A stretch of DNA of 64,000 nucleotides from Thuidium tamariscinum (taxonomy: Eukaryota > Streptophyta > Bryopsida > Hypnales > Thuidiaceae). The first letter of the stretch is position 1. Each line of letters opens with the position of its first letter. The notes under the pieces were generated by a model. It made no database searches. It saw only the letters and a list, made by a program, of their open reading frames with translations, and was not told where the DNA came from. The stretch lies in NCBI GenBank assembly GCA_947034885.2, contig OX344757.2:3472001-3536000 (forward strand), read 5' to 3'. Shown in pieces: positions 11,879 to 24,662 of this stretch. Made by a program: the position numbers and the translations under genes.

Positions 11879-14800
11879 TCACATCAGCAGCTCCTTGAGT
11901 GGCATGGGTTGTTGGCACGAGTCGATCACCTCTGTAATCGCGGCATGTGTCTCTGCGCTGAGCATGTTTAACGACAAATGGAATGCCTGTAAAACGGAAG
12001 ACAATACAAGTCATTCACACAAATAGACAGAACCTGTAATGGCGATACTACTCATGACGGAAAAGGCATACGCTCCATCAGAAATATATTCTTACCCCGT
12101 CACGAAGCCAGCACCAAACAATAACGAATCTAATAGGCATACAGTTTAGCTAACTTACATTAGCTCGATCATTCACGACACAAATGATGTAGAATCATTC
12201 ATTCAATCCATTGGAATTCCAATACTTCGGCTAGAAGATATGGGACGCCAATATAACAGAAGAGTACTCGAGCACCGAATAACCATTACTTGAAAGAGAT
12301 TTCAGAGGGATCCAGATCACGTACCAAAAATCGCTCCATAACAGGAACCAACGAGCTGAGATCATCTCCAGGTAGGAGTTGAGCAATAGCAAGGCGAACC
12401 ACATCGCTGCAACCACGAGTGAATTAACAGACACTATTATTAGCAAAAGACGAGGAAGGGAAGTAGAAGGAACAAAAGTCACACATGCAGCCATAAGGAA
12501 TCTAAGAAAATATAGGCTGAAGTCAAAAAGGTACAAAAATACCTCTCCAATGATAAGAAAGCAAGCAAGACTGCCGTGTAAGCCTCAACAATCATATCCT
12601 CTGCTTCCCGCTCCCCCTCCGAAATATTCACTTCCTCGTCCACCTAATACTCGCAGCAGACAAATCAAATCAGATCCTCAAAATCTTCTACTATTATAGC
12701 ACTGTTGTACCTGAATGAACTCCCAGCACTAACTAAAATAGGAAAATTTTAAGAAAATTGAAACTGGTGATCCAGACGACTCCAAATGATCAAAATCAGT
12801 CAGAAGACGACGTCGAGTTTCTATAAGACGGAGCCCTCAAACAATAGCTCACGCTGACCTAACTGTAGAGACTCGGCTAACATAAATGACAATGATCCCA
12901 CCGCAAATGTTTTAATGAATGATTAGGACCCAAAAATTATCACCCTAAAAGACCTGTGGGCATATGCCCTCAGTATTAATACAGTCTGCAGACCTATTCT
13001 ACACGAAACAACGGAGATCAACATCTAATCTCACATACACGGATAATGAAAATGAAACGCCATCACCTGTTCCACAAAATTGGACTCACCTCCGACGACA
13101 TTTTCTCTTCCATGGCTTCTGCTGCCTCGGCTGCCTCCCCTGCCCCTTGCTTGCTCAGAAACAATGCGCAAAGCAAAGCAAGCATGCCATATTTACTCGA
13201 CACGCTGCCTCTTTTGGCGGCTATATGTGGCGGCAAATCGACATCCAAGCTTGCTAATCGAGACCTGCGAAATCCACAAAAACCCTGAGAATTATACAAG
13301 CTCAACATCCCAAATGATCAAGTCAAATGAAGTACAGTAGCATGAACAACACACAGCGCAGATGAAAACTGCAACCAACCTGTTTCCCTCATCCCTCTCA
13401 ACAAGGTTGCAGAGAACACCTAGAGCTACTACCACCATCTCCAAATCTTCGTCTGTGTCGCTGTCTTTTCCTTTCGATTTTCCATATAATGAACCTGGCA
13501 CTTTTGATGCCTCAACTGAGGGTTTGGGAAAGTATGCCACCAACAGCGATGAAACTGCATCAAGGCCTCCACAATTTGCCACTTGTCGACATCCAACTGG
13601 ATTATTATTTGTAAGGTTCATAAGGACCTAACACATAGTCCATAGAATAAAATAAGGTTAGAAATATGCAAATGAAAACCCGCATAATATTAAGTGGCAC
13701 GATCCGACATGCACTAAAGAAAGCAAACTATGAAGATAAGTAGCACAATCAACTGAGATATAAATATAACAGCACTAGGTTACTAGTATACGCACCTTGA
13801 CACCAGATAACAGACACTCTGCCAAATGAGGACTAGGCTCTCTATAATCTTCTGCACTTCTTCTCAATACAGCAGGATCTTGGCCATCAGATGGTTCTCT
13901 GCGACCGCTGGCTTTTGCAGTGTCGCTTGCCTCTTCTACTATCCCTACTTTCCTTCCTCTCTTTTTGCTTGCCTTTTCTGATCCCAAGTCCATTTCAAAA
14001 TCATCAAATGCAAACGGGTCCTGTGAATCATCCATGGGAGAGCTTTCTTTTCGCTTCAAAAGTAAGGCCTCTGATGATGGCTTTGCCTCCTGCGCACCAG
14101 ACGATGAAGTTCCAGATATTCGTAGCAAAGACCTTGAAAAAGGGGTTTCTGGAGGGGCAGATTTTTGTTTGGAAAGTGGATTTTCAACACTGCTACTGAG
14201 GGACGGCCTTCTGTGCGCTTCAGATTTGAGTCTCAAGAGAGCTTTTCCTGGTCCCTTCTTGCTAGCCTCGTTGAAGACGCTCCTGTTAAGAGCTCCAAAA
14301 GCTGCAAGCAAGTGCAAAAACCAAACCCTTTGAATACATCTGGACATAATGATTTCACGAAAACAGAGTGACCTTGCGATTAAATATTTCTTACAAGCAG
14401 GCTAGAATACAAGGACATGACTTGCAAATGCCAGCAATCACAGAGGTCTCCATCTTTAAATTTTGTAAGACTGTTGCTTAGTGACACGAGGGGTCCCAGC
14501 ATAATGCCATTTTCAAATACAGCTCAGAAGAACTCTACAGTGGATGATGCAAATGTCTTCAAGAAATGCAATGTTTCAAAAGAAAAACTTGAGAGGAGGA
14601 CCCACCCACACGACTATAAGGCATTTCTCAACAGATAAGAACCAAACAAGGTAAGTTGATCCAGTTCAGAGCGAGTCGACAGGGACTAGAAACTATTAAA
14701 GAAGTTAAATATTTCTAGAGGCATAAAGTTGCTACTGGAAATGCAGAACTAAGAGTACCATATGTGTTTTTCAACATCGTTAAGATTAACTACCTGTAGT

Positions 14801-17800
14801 CTACTGCTTACACTCTTACAAAGTTGGGTATGTGTGTTCTCCGTATATTCTAGCAAGAGTTTGAGGCAAGCATTGCACTGTTGGCGCTTACACTTCAGAC
14901 TTGATGAAGCAGACTTCTCAGTCACCTTGTCCATTTTCCTAATAGCGTTTGCACCACATAGCTCCATATTGCACTTATCACGTATCTCTTTCCTCTCCTT
15001 GTGACAGTCAGCAAGCTCTGCTCATCACAGCACACTCATTACAAAAGAGGTAACATGCTGAACTTCAATACTAATAAAATACGGCTTCTAATGCATCTTT
15101 TCATTCGAGAAAATTTGTGACAGGAGCCCACCAGATAACAACTTGATGGTGGCGATGATGAGAGCAATAAAAGTATCTGGAGCATCCTTGCTACCTCGAG
15201 GTAGTCTCAACTCTAACAGATGTCTCTGTAAACCAAAATCAAATCAGATTGATAAGCATCAGATATAGACGAGATTGACATATCAACCACTCAAAATCCA
15301 TGCCACACTGCAATTCATCACCTCTACGAAATTAACACAAACAAGTGTTTCCTCGTTCTACAAGGCTCACCTGATTCTGCTCGCTGAGAAAAGTCACATT
15401 TTCCATGACAAGAAGGCACCTCAGTAGCATACCCACTCCTCCGTTTTTCTCACATTTTTCGAGTGCCGTAAAGTATCTACTCTTACTCCCCCCTTCGGCC
15501 TCTTCAGTCTCCAACGCTTCCTGCGATGGCCAAGGACTTAGAGAAGGAGTTCCAAAATCCTCGTAGTATTCCGAGGCATATAATCTTTCCCAACGAACAG
15601 ATCAATGGCAGATTGCGAGGAATCTTTAACTCTCAGCATTGCTATTTCAAAATACTCACGTGATGTAATAAACACCCGTTTTGAAGGGCATCCGATTCTA
15701 CAGACTCTTTTGGGCCATAATGTAGTGAACACTCCAAAAATTCCCAAGCAAATTCTTACTTTGTTGAAAAAAAACAGATGGAGTAGCCAAGCCCCAAGAG
15801 AAAAAGGTTACTAAGTCATGATCATCGTATATGAATACCCGTATGTTCCGCAGGCAAGCAGCAGCTAGGTCACATATGGTATCGAGACCTCCAAGCTCTC
15901 GAAGTCTCTCTTTAAAAAAACCACTCATTCTTTGTGCGGCCCCAGAATTATCTGCCAAAATTTGCGACAAAGAATAGCACAATGTCAAAACGCAAAACAA
16001 ATCTCTAACCGTCCTACAACGTATAAAAGCGAATTCGAGATTATTTGAATGGAGGGAGTAAAACTCAATAACACTAATTATTCCCCCAAATGGAAAAATT
16101 TGAATTACAAATAATACTAGTAAAAAGAGGTAATGAAACACTAAGCTTCAAGAGTACGAACTAGCCACCCAGGAATCCATTAACTCGAAATGTGTTGAGT
16201 AGCGATAGTTCAGATATGATTTACCCTCGAGCACAACAGGAGAGATGCATGCTTTCTCAACTGTCAACAATGCTAGCCACTTCGATGAAACCTCTTGTCC
16301 AAGCAAAAATCCACTTGTCTCATCCTTGTTCAAATGACCGAAAGGGCTTTTCTCATCTTTAGCAAATAACTGATGTACCTCAGCTACAACTGCTGCTCCT
16401 GCTTTATCAACACCTGAGCTTACATTGCCACTTTTCAATCTGAATGCAAGACCAGCCAGCTTGTTGCCAACCGTTGATAAAGCTTTATTTGCTGGCCGGG
16501 AAAGGGACGAGCCTAATAATCCCATTAAAAAGCGCACACATGGTGCAGAATCAAACAACTCCTCATTCTGACCCTGATACAACCATAAGCAGGCCATAAT
16601 TGTCAGAACAAAATGCAAGGAAGCACTCCAAATTAAAGCCATATTACAGCAGACGACACAGCTCCATGATTGGGTTTTCTTATTTCTTTTTGTTTACATA
16701 GTTCGTATGCATTTGCAGGACGTAGAATGCTTACAGCATACTTCATTACTAAGAAATACTTGTGCTTTGACTTCTGCTAAAGTAGACTTCATTGGTTCAA
16801 TACACCATAATCTGTAGGAATAATATATTAAGGTCATAGGTCAACACAGCTGCTGCGAACGAACAAGATTTTCGCGCTAATTTTCTACAATTCCCAAGAC
16901 CAACACTTTGTGTGTTCAACCTTACATCAAGAGCAAGAAAATACAGTACAGCGGCCGCTGCTAGAGCCAAAGGAGGATCATCCAATGGAAGAGCCACGAC
17001 TGAATCGAAGAGAGGTTTCACCAACCTGGGAAAACAAGTACAAAGAGGCACCAAAACAGGCAATTAGGTTAAATAAACACAACTCCAGACAAGCGAGTTC
17101 GTTGACGCAATCTATCAGAAATTAAGCTAAGCCATGAAGAAATAGATTTCGAGGTTTTGCAAGCCTCACGAGGCTAACAAACTAAACTTCCTAATGGACA
17201 CGAAGAATCGTAGACTAATCCACCATAACCTTCGAGGTCCAGTTCAAGAAAATACCCATGAGTTCTCAACAATCGTCGCCGCTGCATCGAGCCACATAAT
17301 GATAGAAGGGACTGAAGACTAGCTCGTTGGACACGTAAGGGTTGCCCAGGCTTCAGGCCATCTAATGCAAAATTGGCTTCATCCATATGTGCCATCAGCT
17401 CTCCAGATTCCTGAGCTTCTAGCAAAGTTGCTGTTGCCGGAGTGGTAGGTCCCCAACTGTTTGCCGAGATGCCCGTCCCGCCCCATTCAGTCCTTTGATT
17501 GGGAAGTTTGTCAGCTGCTTCATCACTATCCAGAACCAATTTCTCCTTGAAAGCATCTCCATTCACATCTTGACTGTTTTGAGAAGAAAGAGGGGGTACA
17601 CTTGTGATAACACTTCCGTTCTCCACTTGTCTATTAGACCATACCGGCGGTCGCGACCTTGTAAACCCTGTCAAGGTACTCTCATCCGGTAAACCCCCTG
17701 ATGGCATGGCCCAGTTCTCGCTCTCGGGTTGCCACCAGCAAGACTCCTGGGGAGAAAGAAACAGGACCGTAAGAATCCATGATTCGAGAACAATAGGATT

Positions 17801-18232
17801 GAGGTTCCCCTAGATCACTGAATTTTATTTTGTCGACAAAGTTTTGAATGCAAATTTATCCAAGTCAGGTTCAGAAGTTGATCCAAAACGAAGATGAGGT
17901 GATCAAACCTAGAGCAGAAAGCAATGAATCCAAAATAAGAGGAATACTCTCACAGGAAGTACACGACCGACACAAAATGGCTCGTGCAACTAGATTTTAG
18001 AATCGTTCAAACGCAACATAGCTACTTAGAGCGCCATATGAAACTTCACGTGAATAACGGTTACGCTTCTCATCAGTACCTGTGACGATGGGAATGCCTC
18101 CTGTGAGAGAGGGAATGTTTCCTGAGAGCTACTCCATGGAGAGTCCTGGGACTGGGAACTCTCGCCCCCGAATCCACCATCGGACAGGCTCCGCCCAGTC
18201 CGACTCCGCCTTTGATATGTTCTCACAATCAT
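11879..18232 (-). CDS. WAPL: WAPL (wings apart-like) cohesin release factor, 14 coding exons
   Basis: WAPL opens the cohesin ring and releases it from chromatin in meiosis and mitosis, acting in the nucleus with PDS5. Exons, 5' to 3' on the minus strand: 18232-18080, 17746-17256, 17025-16926, 16573-16225, 15951-15839, 15520-15371, 15225-15132, 15017-14892, 14301-13796, 13627-13380, 13264-13090, 12643-12543, 12406-12325, 11986-11879. The sum is 2,796 nt, 931 aa plus stop, in phase throughout and close to the length I recall for Arabidopsis WAPL. The start MIVRTYQRRSR matches the plant WAPL N terminus; an in-frame Met seven residues upstream is less likely. The WAPL domain spans about residue 150 to the end: ATLLEAQESGELMAHMDEAN, FALDGLKPGQP, RRRLLRTHG, KERLRELGGLD, LLRCLLVMENVTFLS, NPVGCRQVANCGGL, LLCALFLSKQGAGEA and a C-terminal AFHLSLNMLSAETHAAI helix. 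Least certain is the acceptor at 15,520; an in-phase alternative lies about 35 nt upstream. Confidence 0.93.
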
Positions 18233-19455
18233 ACTACTGAACAGAAATTCCACGCCTCTCCTCTTCTATCTTGGTGTAAGAAGCGCGCACCGCTTCCACC
18301 CTGTACATATCACTAAAGAATAGAGCCTCCGGACTTCAAGAGATAATGATGCCACAGAAGCGATTCGATTCTTAATTCATCGCGAAGCCTCCTTGCCCTA
18401 TGAAACGTCTATTACAAACCGCTTCGACTTGCTACTGCCAGCGATTCATACCAGCCTAATCGCTGCAATTTGCTCGTCCCTCCAGAACTCTCCAGCCTCA
18501 TGCTCTCCATTTACATTCCGACGCGCTCCATCCCGATTCAATCAAATAAAGTATCCTCAAGCTCCTCCAGGACGAAACACTGCACAAATGGATGCAACCG
18601 AAATTACTTCAAGTATCTAAACCTCTCACCTAATTCTCCTCAAACACAAAATCCTCCACCTCCATCTCTCTTTGAACTTCACTAGTCAATCCACTCTCTT
18701 ACCAATCATTTCCGCCACGACAAATCATCACACTATCAGAAAACCACTAATCACTCAAAATGCGCCAGAACAAACCACAACATTAAAAAATAAAAAATAA
18801 AAACCTCTATCTACGCAAACCTCAACTACTACCATTACAAAACACCGTGATCAACCCAACAACCTCTGAAACCACAGTTCTCGCTAGTTTTCAAACTAAG
18901 AAATCCCGCCGCAATCCATAACGTACGCCCTTAGATTCTCCCGAACAGCCTCACCAAACTAAAAACACAATGACCTAACTTAACCTCGCTCCAGAACGCG
19001 AAACACACGCCTCCCAATCCACGCAGCCGTCGACAGTGGCTGCAGCATACTGACCTGTCATAAGTGCGCCCCTTGCCGAGCGATCAATACAAGCAGCCAG
19101 AGCGCAGTGGAGACTTCACCATCCTTAAGCAAGACGTCAGGGTTAGAGACGGACGCGGACGCGGGGTAACGTAGCAGTGGTATGTAAGGATTTGAAAAGG
19201 CTGCGGGAAGGAACAGGAACAGGGGAAGCAAAAACGCGCAGACAAAAGTAGGAGAGAGAGACAACGGCGAAGGAGGACAGGAAAGGGAAGGAGACGCTCG
19301 GACGAACGGAAGAGACGGATGAACGAAGGCGCGAACGAAAGAAAGGCGAGAAATGGTGGAAGGACGAAATGTGTCGACGAGGATGATGGGAAACGAGCAT
19401 AATGCAGGTGTTACGGGTCGGGTGCAATACGGTAGAGTATTATCATTTCACGTTT
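18233..19455 (-). promoter_or_regulatory. WAPL upstream region / 5' leader (inferred)
   Basis: More GC-rich and CpG-containing than the surrounding AT-rich DNA, with pyrimidine-rich leader-like tracts on the gene strand (19,140-19,400). It ends abruptly at the tandem repeat array. Short frames here show no family similarity. The transcription start and any leader intron cannot be placed from sequence. Confidence 0.4.
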
Positions 19456-20864
19456 ACTAGTGTGCCCACAGCTAGAACCAAAGTAAAAATAATTTTCTAA
19501 TTTTTTAATCCATTAAAACTGTGAAATTCAATAACTTTTTGCTGTCTGTTAGAATGCCACGAAACCAAAATTGTGCATCCCTTCTCGCCAAGAGCTTTCC
19601 GACGGTACGAAGCATACCCCTATGAGATGCACGGTCCGGGAGATTTCAATGTGACAAACAAACAAACAAACAAACAAACAAACGAAAACAAACTACCTGT
19701 CTTAAGGTATAGATAAGGTATAGACTAGTGTGCCCTGTGCCATTGTCACAATCAAAACTAAAGTAATCTAATTTTTTAGAACCAAAAATAACTCAAAAAT
19801 CCATAATTTTTTCACCATAGGTCAGAACACCATGCAGTAAAGCCTTTGCAGCCGTCTTCACTCAAAGATTTTTGACAATACCAAATACACAGTAGGGGAA
19901 CACACAAGTTGAGAGATCTTAATGTGACAAATAAACAAACAAACAAACAAACAGAGAGTCTGTCTTAAGGTATTCTAGTGTACCCTATGCCGTTGCCATA
20001 ATCAAATCTAATTTTTGAATGCATAATAAAAACTTTGAAATTCAATAACTCTCACACCATGGATTCAAACGCCATGAACAAAGTCCATGCACCCCTCCTC
20101 ATCAAGGGCTTTTTGACAACACCAAAATTGCAACCAAAATATAAGTAAAAGTAATCTTTTAATTTTTTTAAACCATAAACAACTCAAAAATCCATAACTT
20201 TCACACTGCACATTGGAATGCCACAATACAAAACCTATACACCCCTCCTTACTAAGAGCTTTTCAATAGTACCAAGTACACAATCGGGGGACAAATGAGC
20301 CAAAAAATCTCAACATGACAAACAAACAAACTCTACCTATCTTAAGGTATAGATATAGACTAGTGTACCTTGTGCCATTGCCACAATAAAAATAAAAATA
20401 AAAATAATTCTCTAATTTTTCAATGCATAAAAACTTTGAAATTCGATTACTTTCTCAATGTGAGTTTGAATGCCATGAAACAAAGCCCGTGCATCCCTCT
20501 TCACCAGGAGCTTTCTGACGGTACAAAGAATGTAACTAGAAGACGCACGGTCTGGGAGATCTCTATATGACAAACAAACAAACAAAAACACAACAAAACA
20601 ACCTATCTCGATATAATATGTTCTAATGTACCTCGTGTTGTTGCCACAATCAAAATCAAAGTAAAAATAATTTCCTAATTTATTAATCCATCAAAACTTT
20701 AAAATTCAATAATTTTCTAGCTATGAGTCCAAATGCCATGAAACCAAGCCACCCCTCCTTGCCAAGGGCTTTGTAACGGTACCAAGTATACAATCAGGGG
20801 ACACACAATTTAGGAGATCTCAAGTAAAAGCGACAAACAAACAGAACAAAACAAACAACTTGTC
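19456..20864. repeat. Tandem array of ~250-270-bp units with CAAA tails
   Basis: At least five recognisable units start near 19,456, 19,725, 19,975, 20,358 and 20,623; the stretch from about 20,110 joins a truncated unit to another. Each reads: ACTAGTGTGCCC/ACC, a GCCATTGCCACAATC block, a TTTTTTAATCCATAAAAACT-like block, a GCATCCCTCCTC..AAGGGCTTT block, GACGGTACCAAG, GGGAGATCTCAA, then (ACAA)n and CTTAAGGTATAG. A further copy lies alone at 39,291. No coding frame. The tail suggests an origin by retroposition followed by tandem spread. Confidence 0.8.
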
Positions 20865-21112
20865 TTAACCCCTAAGCGTCACAAACCAAACAGCTCTGAA
20901 GACAGGATCATTCTAAAAAAAGCAACATAACTTGAATTTGAATTGATTATTGTATTCCTCACCATACAAATCTTTAGCCAACAACCTCATCAATCTAGAC
21001 TCATTTCTTTTGGAGAAATCCATCATACGGATGTAAATATTATAAAGTTTGATGAATCCACTATCCTAGAATCAAGGTTTGAAAAACATCCCTTGTGACG
21101 TTCAAAGGTTAA
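20865..21112. mobile_element. TTAA-flanked MITE (240 bp), piggyBac-like, inserted in the repeat array
   Basis: TTAA at 20,865-20,868 and again at 21,109-21,112. The element between starts CCCCTAAGCGTCACAA and ends TTGTGACGTTCAAAGG, imperfect inverted repeats of about 16 bp. Neighbouring array units carry the uninterrupted sequence GTCTTAAGGTATAG exactly where this one is split, so the empty site is visible and the target duplication is TTAA. No coding capacity; an autonomous partner would have to supply transposase. Confidence 0.75.
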
Positions 21113-22563
21113 GGTATAGATATGTAACACTTACAAAAATAACATTTACAAGACTTCAAACATAAATATATAAAGTTTATAAAATTGACAAATGAAAGTA
21201 CCCAAAAAAAAAGTCATCATGCATTTAAGCCAATTGACAAAAAAAATGTAGTGGTTTGATGAAATTCTTTTACATGTCAAGATTGTACTTGCTTTTGAAG
21301 AGTTTGGATATTCTTAAGGAATCATAAAATGTCACTAGGTCTTTGCTCCAAAAGTTTATATAGTCTCAAGCATTGGTCCCAAAATTAGTTTATGGCATTT
21401 AGTGCAATATGCTACCTTCAAGACAAATAAGCATCAACTTTAGTTACCTTGAAAGTGAGTAGTAGAAAAGAAAGGATTTCAAATGCAAGTTGTGAAGGAT
21501 TTTAAGGAGTACTATGATGCAAAACTACTAAATAGATGCTAATTCCATTGTAGAGGAAGTTGTAAATTGGCTATCAAATTCTATTGTTTGTTAAAGTTTT
21601 GGCTAAAATGTCTTAATTGAAGGCCCCTTTTCTAATGTATTAGTAGCACAAGGATTTTTTGGTAGAATTTTAGCTAATTTTGGCCAATTTTGGGATCTCT
21701 AGTTTTAAATATATTCTAAGCATCTTTAAATCCTTCAACTTTTTTCAACTTTATTATTATCAAAGTTAAATCAAGAAATAGAGAGTTCAACATTTCAATT
21801 CATTTAACACTTGATGGTCTATATTTTAAGGAAATATAAATCCCCATATTATATACTCCATATGAGATTTTTATACTTTTGATAGGTTGATTACATGTAT
21901 ATCTAAACAAATGTCTATATTAGATGCATAATGGACATTTCAACAATGTTCATTTCTTGACAAAAAACACTCTTATTTGTCAATTCTTTTGACAACATTT
22001 GGACCAGAACTTGCAATGCTTTGGATTCCATTGTATATGTCAAGTCACAAATCTATTAATTCCTACAGATCTAGGAGGAATAAAGTTCTTGCTTTCTTAC
22101 TACTGCTTATAACAAGCATAATTCTTTATTCATGTAGAATAATTTTGACCTATTGTGTAATCTAACGATGTAATTCCTCATTCACGTAGTCTAATTGCAA
22201 GATCAATTTGTAATTTTATATTTATATTTTCACCCACTACCTTGCTTTGATGTTGTTTTGTTGAAATACAATATTATTGGTTTTTATATGATCTAGAAGA
22301 GTTGCTCAATTGAAACATCTAAGGAATATATAAAATTGACCTTTTTTATTTTGATACATCAAAGAGTAGTTGTCACTTATTTGTGTTTTTCAAAGTCATA
22401 TTTATAGGAAATAATAAAAAGAGTGAAAGCTTCTAGACTTTAGAAGAAACTTACAACATTAGAATGAAAGTTTTTGATGAAGTGCAAAAATGCTATTTGC
22501 TAAAAATTTGAAGTATAAACAATCCTTTTTAAATCAAATTCTAAAAGTCTAAGGATTTTTTAG
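21113..22563. other. AT-rich intergenic stretch, no gene recognised
   Basis: The first bases (GGTATAGATATG) resume the interrupted array unit. Beyond that I see only low-GC DNA and short chance frames. Confidence 0.5.
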
Positions 22564-22825
22564 CATAAGAGGTTTTTCAGCCTGTGGAGAAGACCGCAAG
22601 TTCCCAAACTGTGGGAACTCGTTGAAAGCTGCCACAAAGTCGATCTGATGTGGCCAAGAAACTGCCACATCAGATATTAATATTTAATTAATATATTTTT
22701 AAAAATTTTAATATATATATTTTTTTAATTTAATTTTTTATATCTTTTATTATTATTAAATCTGACGGGTTCACAGACTGGGAACAGGGTTACAGTCTCT
22801 CAGACCCCTGAAAAAACCTCTTATG
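22564..22825. mobile_element. MITE with CATAAGAGGTTTTT terminal inverted repeats
   Basis: The left end CATAAGAGGTTTTTCAG at 22,564 is mirrored by CTGAAAAAACCTCTTATG ending at 22,825. The subterminal regions also correspond (AGTTCCC compared with GGGAACAGGGTT). The core is extremely AT-rich. It is immediately followed by a short degenerate ACATTTTAG tandem repeat (about 22,826-22,880). A related element is at 40,082. Confidence 0.65.
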
Positions 22826-22880
22826 ACATTTGGACACTTTGGACATTTTAGACATTTTAGACATTTTGACGTTTTGGAAC

Positions 22881-24290
22881 ATTGATAGAAATTAGTGCAA
22901 TAAGACAAACAAAGATGACATGGCAAGATAAGCCTCATTGACTTTATTAACAATTTCCATGGTGATTTTACAAATTCTTAGGTTATTTACTTACACAATT
23001 TTAGAAATTACTAAGACATTTCCAATTTTTATTTTTTTGGATAATTATAGAAGTTGCAAAAGAATTTTTATATTATTTTTAAAATTACCAATGTTGTAGA
23101 TGAAAAAATATGATTAAAAAAATTTTAATAGTTAAATTGCAAACTTATGCTACACTTAAAGAAAGTTGAAATTAACAAGAATTCATGAGTTTAAGTTAAA
23201 ACTTAAAAATTTATGCATGGATGGATTATAATGATTAGGCTTTGACATTTAGATTTCTAAAATCATTAATTAAAATAAAATATCAAAATAATTGAAGTGT
23301 CATGTAGGTGTTTTTGACTAGTTTTCAAAGTTTCATTTAAATTTTAGAATGAACAATAATTTAGAAGCTACTACTAGATGAAGTTTGAAAGAATTTATGA
23401 ACATTGTTGATGAAAAAGTAATTTACAAATGAAATTTAAAAGTGAGACCATAAGACTATAATAGATCTAGAGTGAATTTAAAATTGGTACAACATTGTGG
23501 ATTTAAATAAAATAGTACAAAAATTATAAATAAATAGAATAATAGAATGAATGTCAAAAGATAAAATGAATATTCAAAGATAGAACAAAAATAATAATAA
23601 AAGCAAAAAGTAGATTTTGAAAATTAGATTAGAAATGTATAAAAATTGAAGTGTAGAATGTAAATTGGGAACTAAACTTAGAAGAAGATCTTCCTTGCAA
23701 AAGACAAATGTGGCAAAAGTTTTTTGTACTTAAACCTCATTTAAGTTTGTAGGCCCTATAATTTTTCACATAAAACTTTAAATGAAATATATCACACTAT
23801 TTAAAATTGTGTATACAACATTATACAATATAATATTAAATTAATCTAATTACTAATTTTTATTTTAAGATTTAGAGTTTTGACCTAGATTAAATCAAAA
23901 CGCTAGAAAATTATAGCTTTTGTAATTTTAGTAATTTGTACATAGAATTTTATTGTAACAGGGCTCAAAACTTCTTTAATGCTTGAAAAGTCAATTTGGG
24001 ACAACTTAAAAGATCACTTCCATACATTTCTCACATACACAATTATACATGCATCCAAAGAATTTTTTAAAGCGTTTAATAAGTAATGCCTTTTGAATAT
24101 AATCATTCTATGTTACTTCAAGAATATTCTAAATATATATTCTTGTATGATTTTGTAAATTCTATGTTATTTCGAAAAATATATCATTTTCAAGCTCAAA
24201 GATTAAAATACACTATATAGGTGGGTCCTATGTAGATTTCTACTTTTTTGCTAGTACCTTCCTTAAGAAACAACTACATTCTATCAACAA
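22881..24290. other. AT-rich intergenic stretch, no gene recognised
   Basis: Low-GC DNA with no frame, repeat or RNA gene that I can support. Confidence 0.5.
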
Positions 24291-24585
24291 TGGTCATGAG
24301 ATGAAAATAAGAACAAGATTGTATTCAAGAAAACATAGATATAGAGGATTGGCGCTTGTACTAGAGTTCTAAGACCAAAAACCATAAACTAAACAGCAGA
24401 AGGATTTTTCAAAACTAAATAACCTCTTAATCTTGACCTCTCTATATATTGAAGCAAGTGAGATTTTTTTCAAATTCAATTCCTATATATGGACTTACGC
24501 TATTAAGATTTTTTCTATAAGTTTAGAAGTTACTTGAGAAGTTTTCTCTAAAGTAAAAGCTTCTTGAGATCCTTCAATGTCCACA
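24291..24585 (-). repeat. LTR (3' LTR in element orientation)
   Basis: Aligns along its length with 26,518-26,810; shared blocks include AAGATTGTATTCAAGAAAA and AAAAGCTTCTTGAGATCCTT. The two copies differ at many sites, mostly transitions, consistent with an old insertion. Confidence 0.75.
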
Positions 24586-24662
24586 ATTTCACCTCTTCTT
24601 TTAGCTCTAAGATCTTTTGAGGAGTTTTTTTTTTCTATTTTTATTGATAAGATCTTTGATTT

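Noticed and set aside
13920..14333. 137-codon plus-strand frame opposite the large WAPL exon
   Set aside because: Antisense shadow of the verified WAPL exon 13,796-14,301.
18233..18253. Alternative upstream Met for WAPL (MEFLFSS before MIVRTY)
   Set aside because: In frame, but plant WAPL proteins begin MIVRTY; the extra residues are more likely leader.
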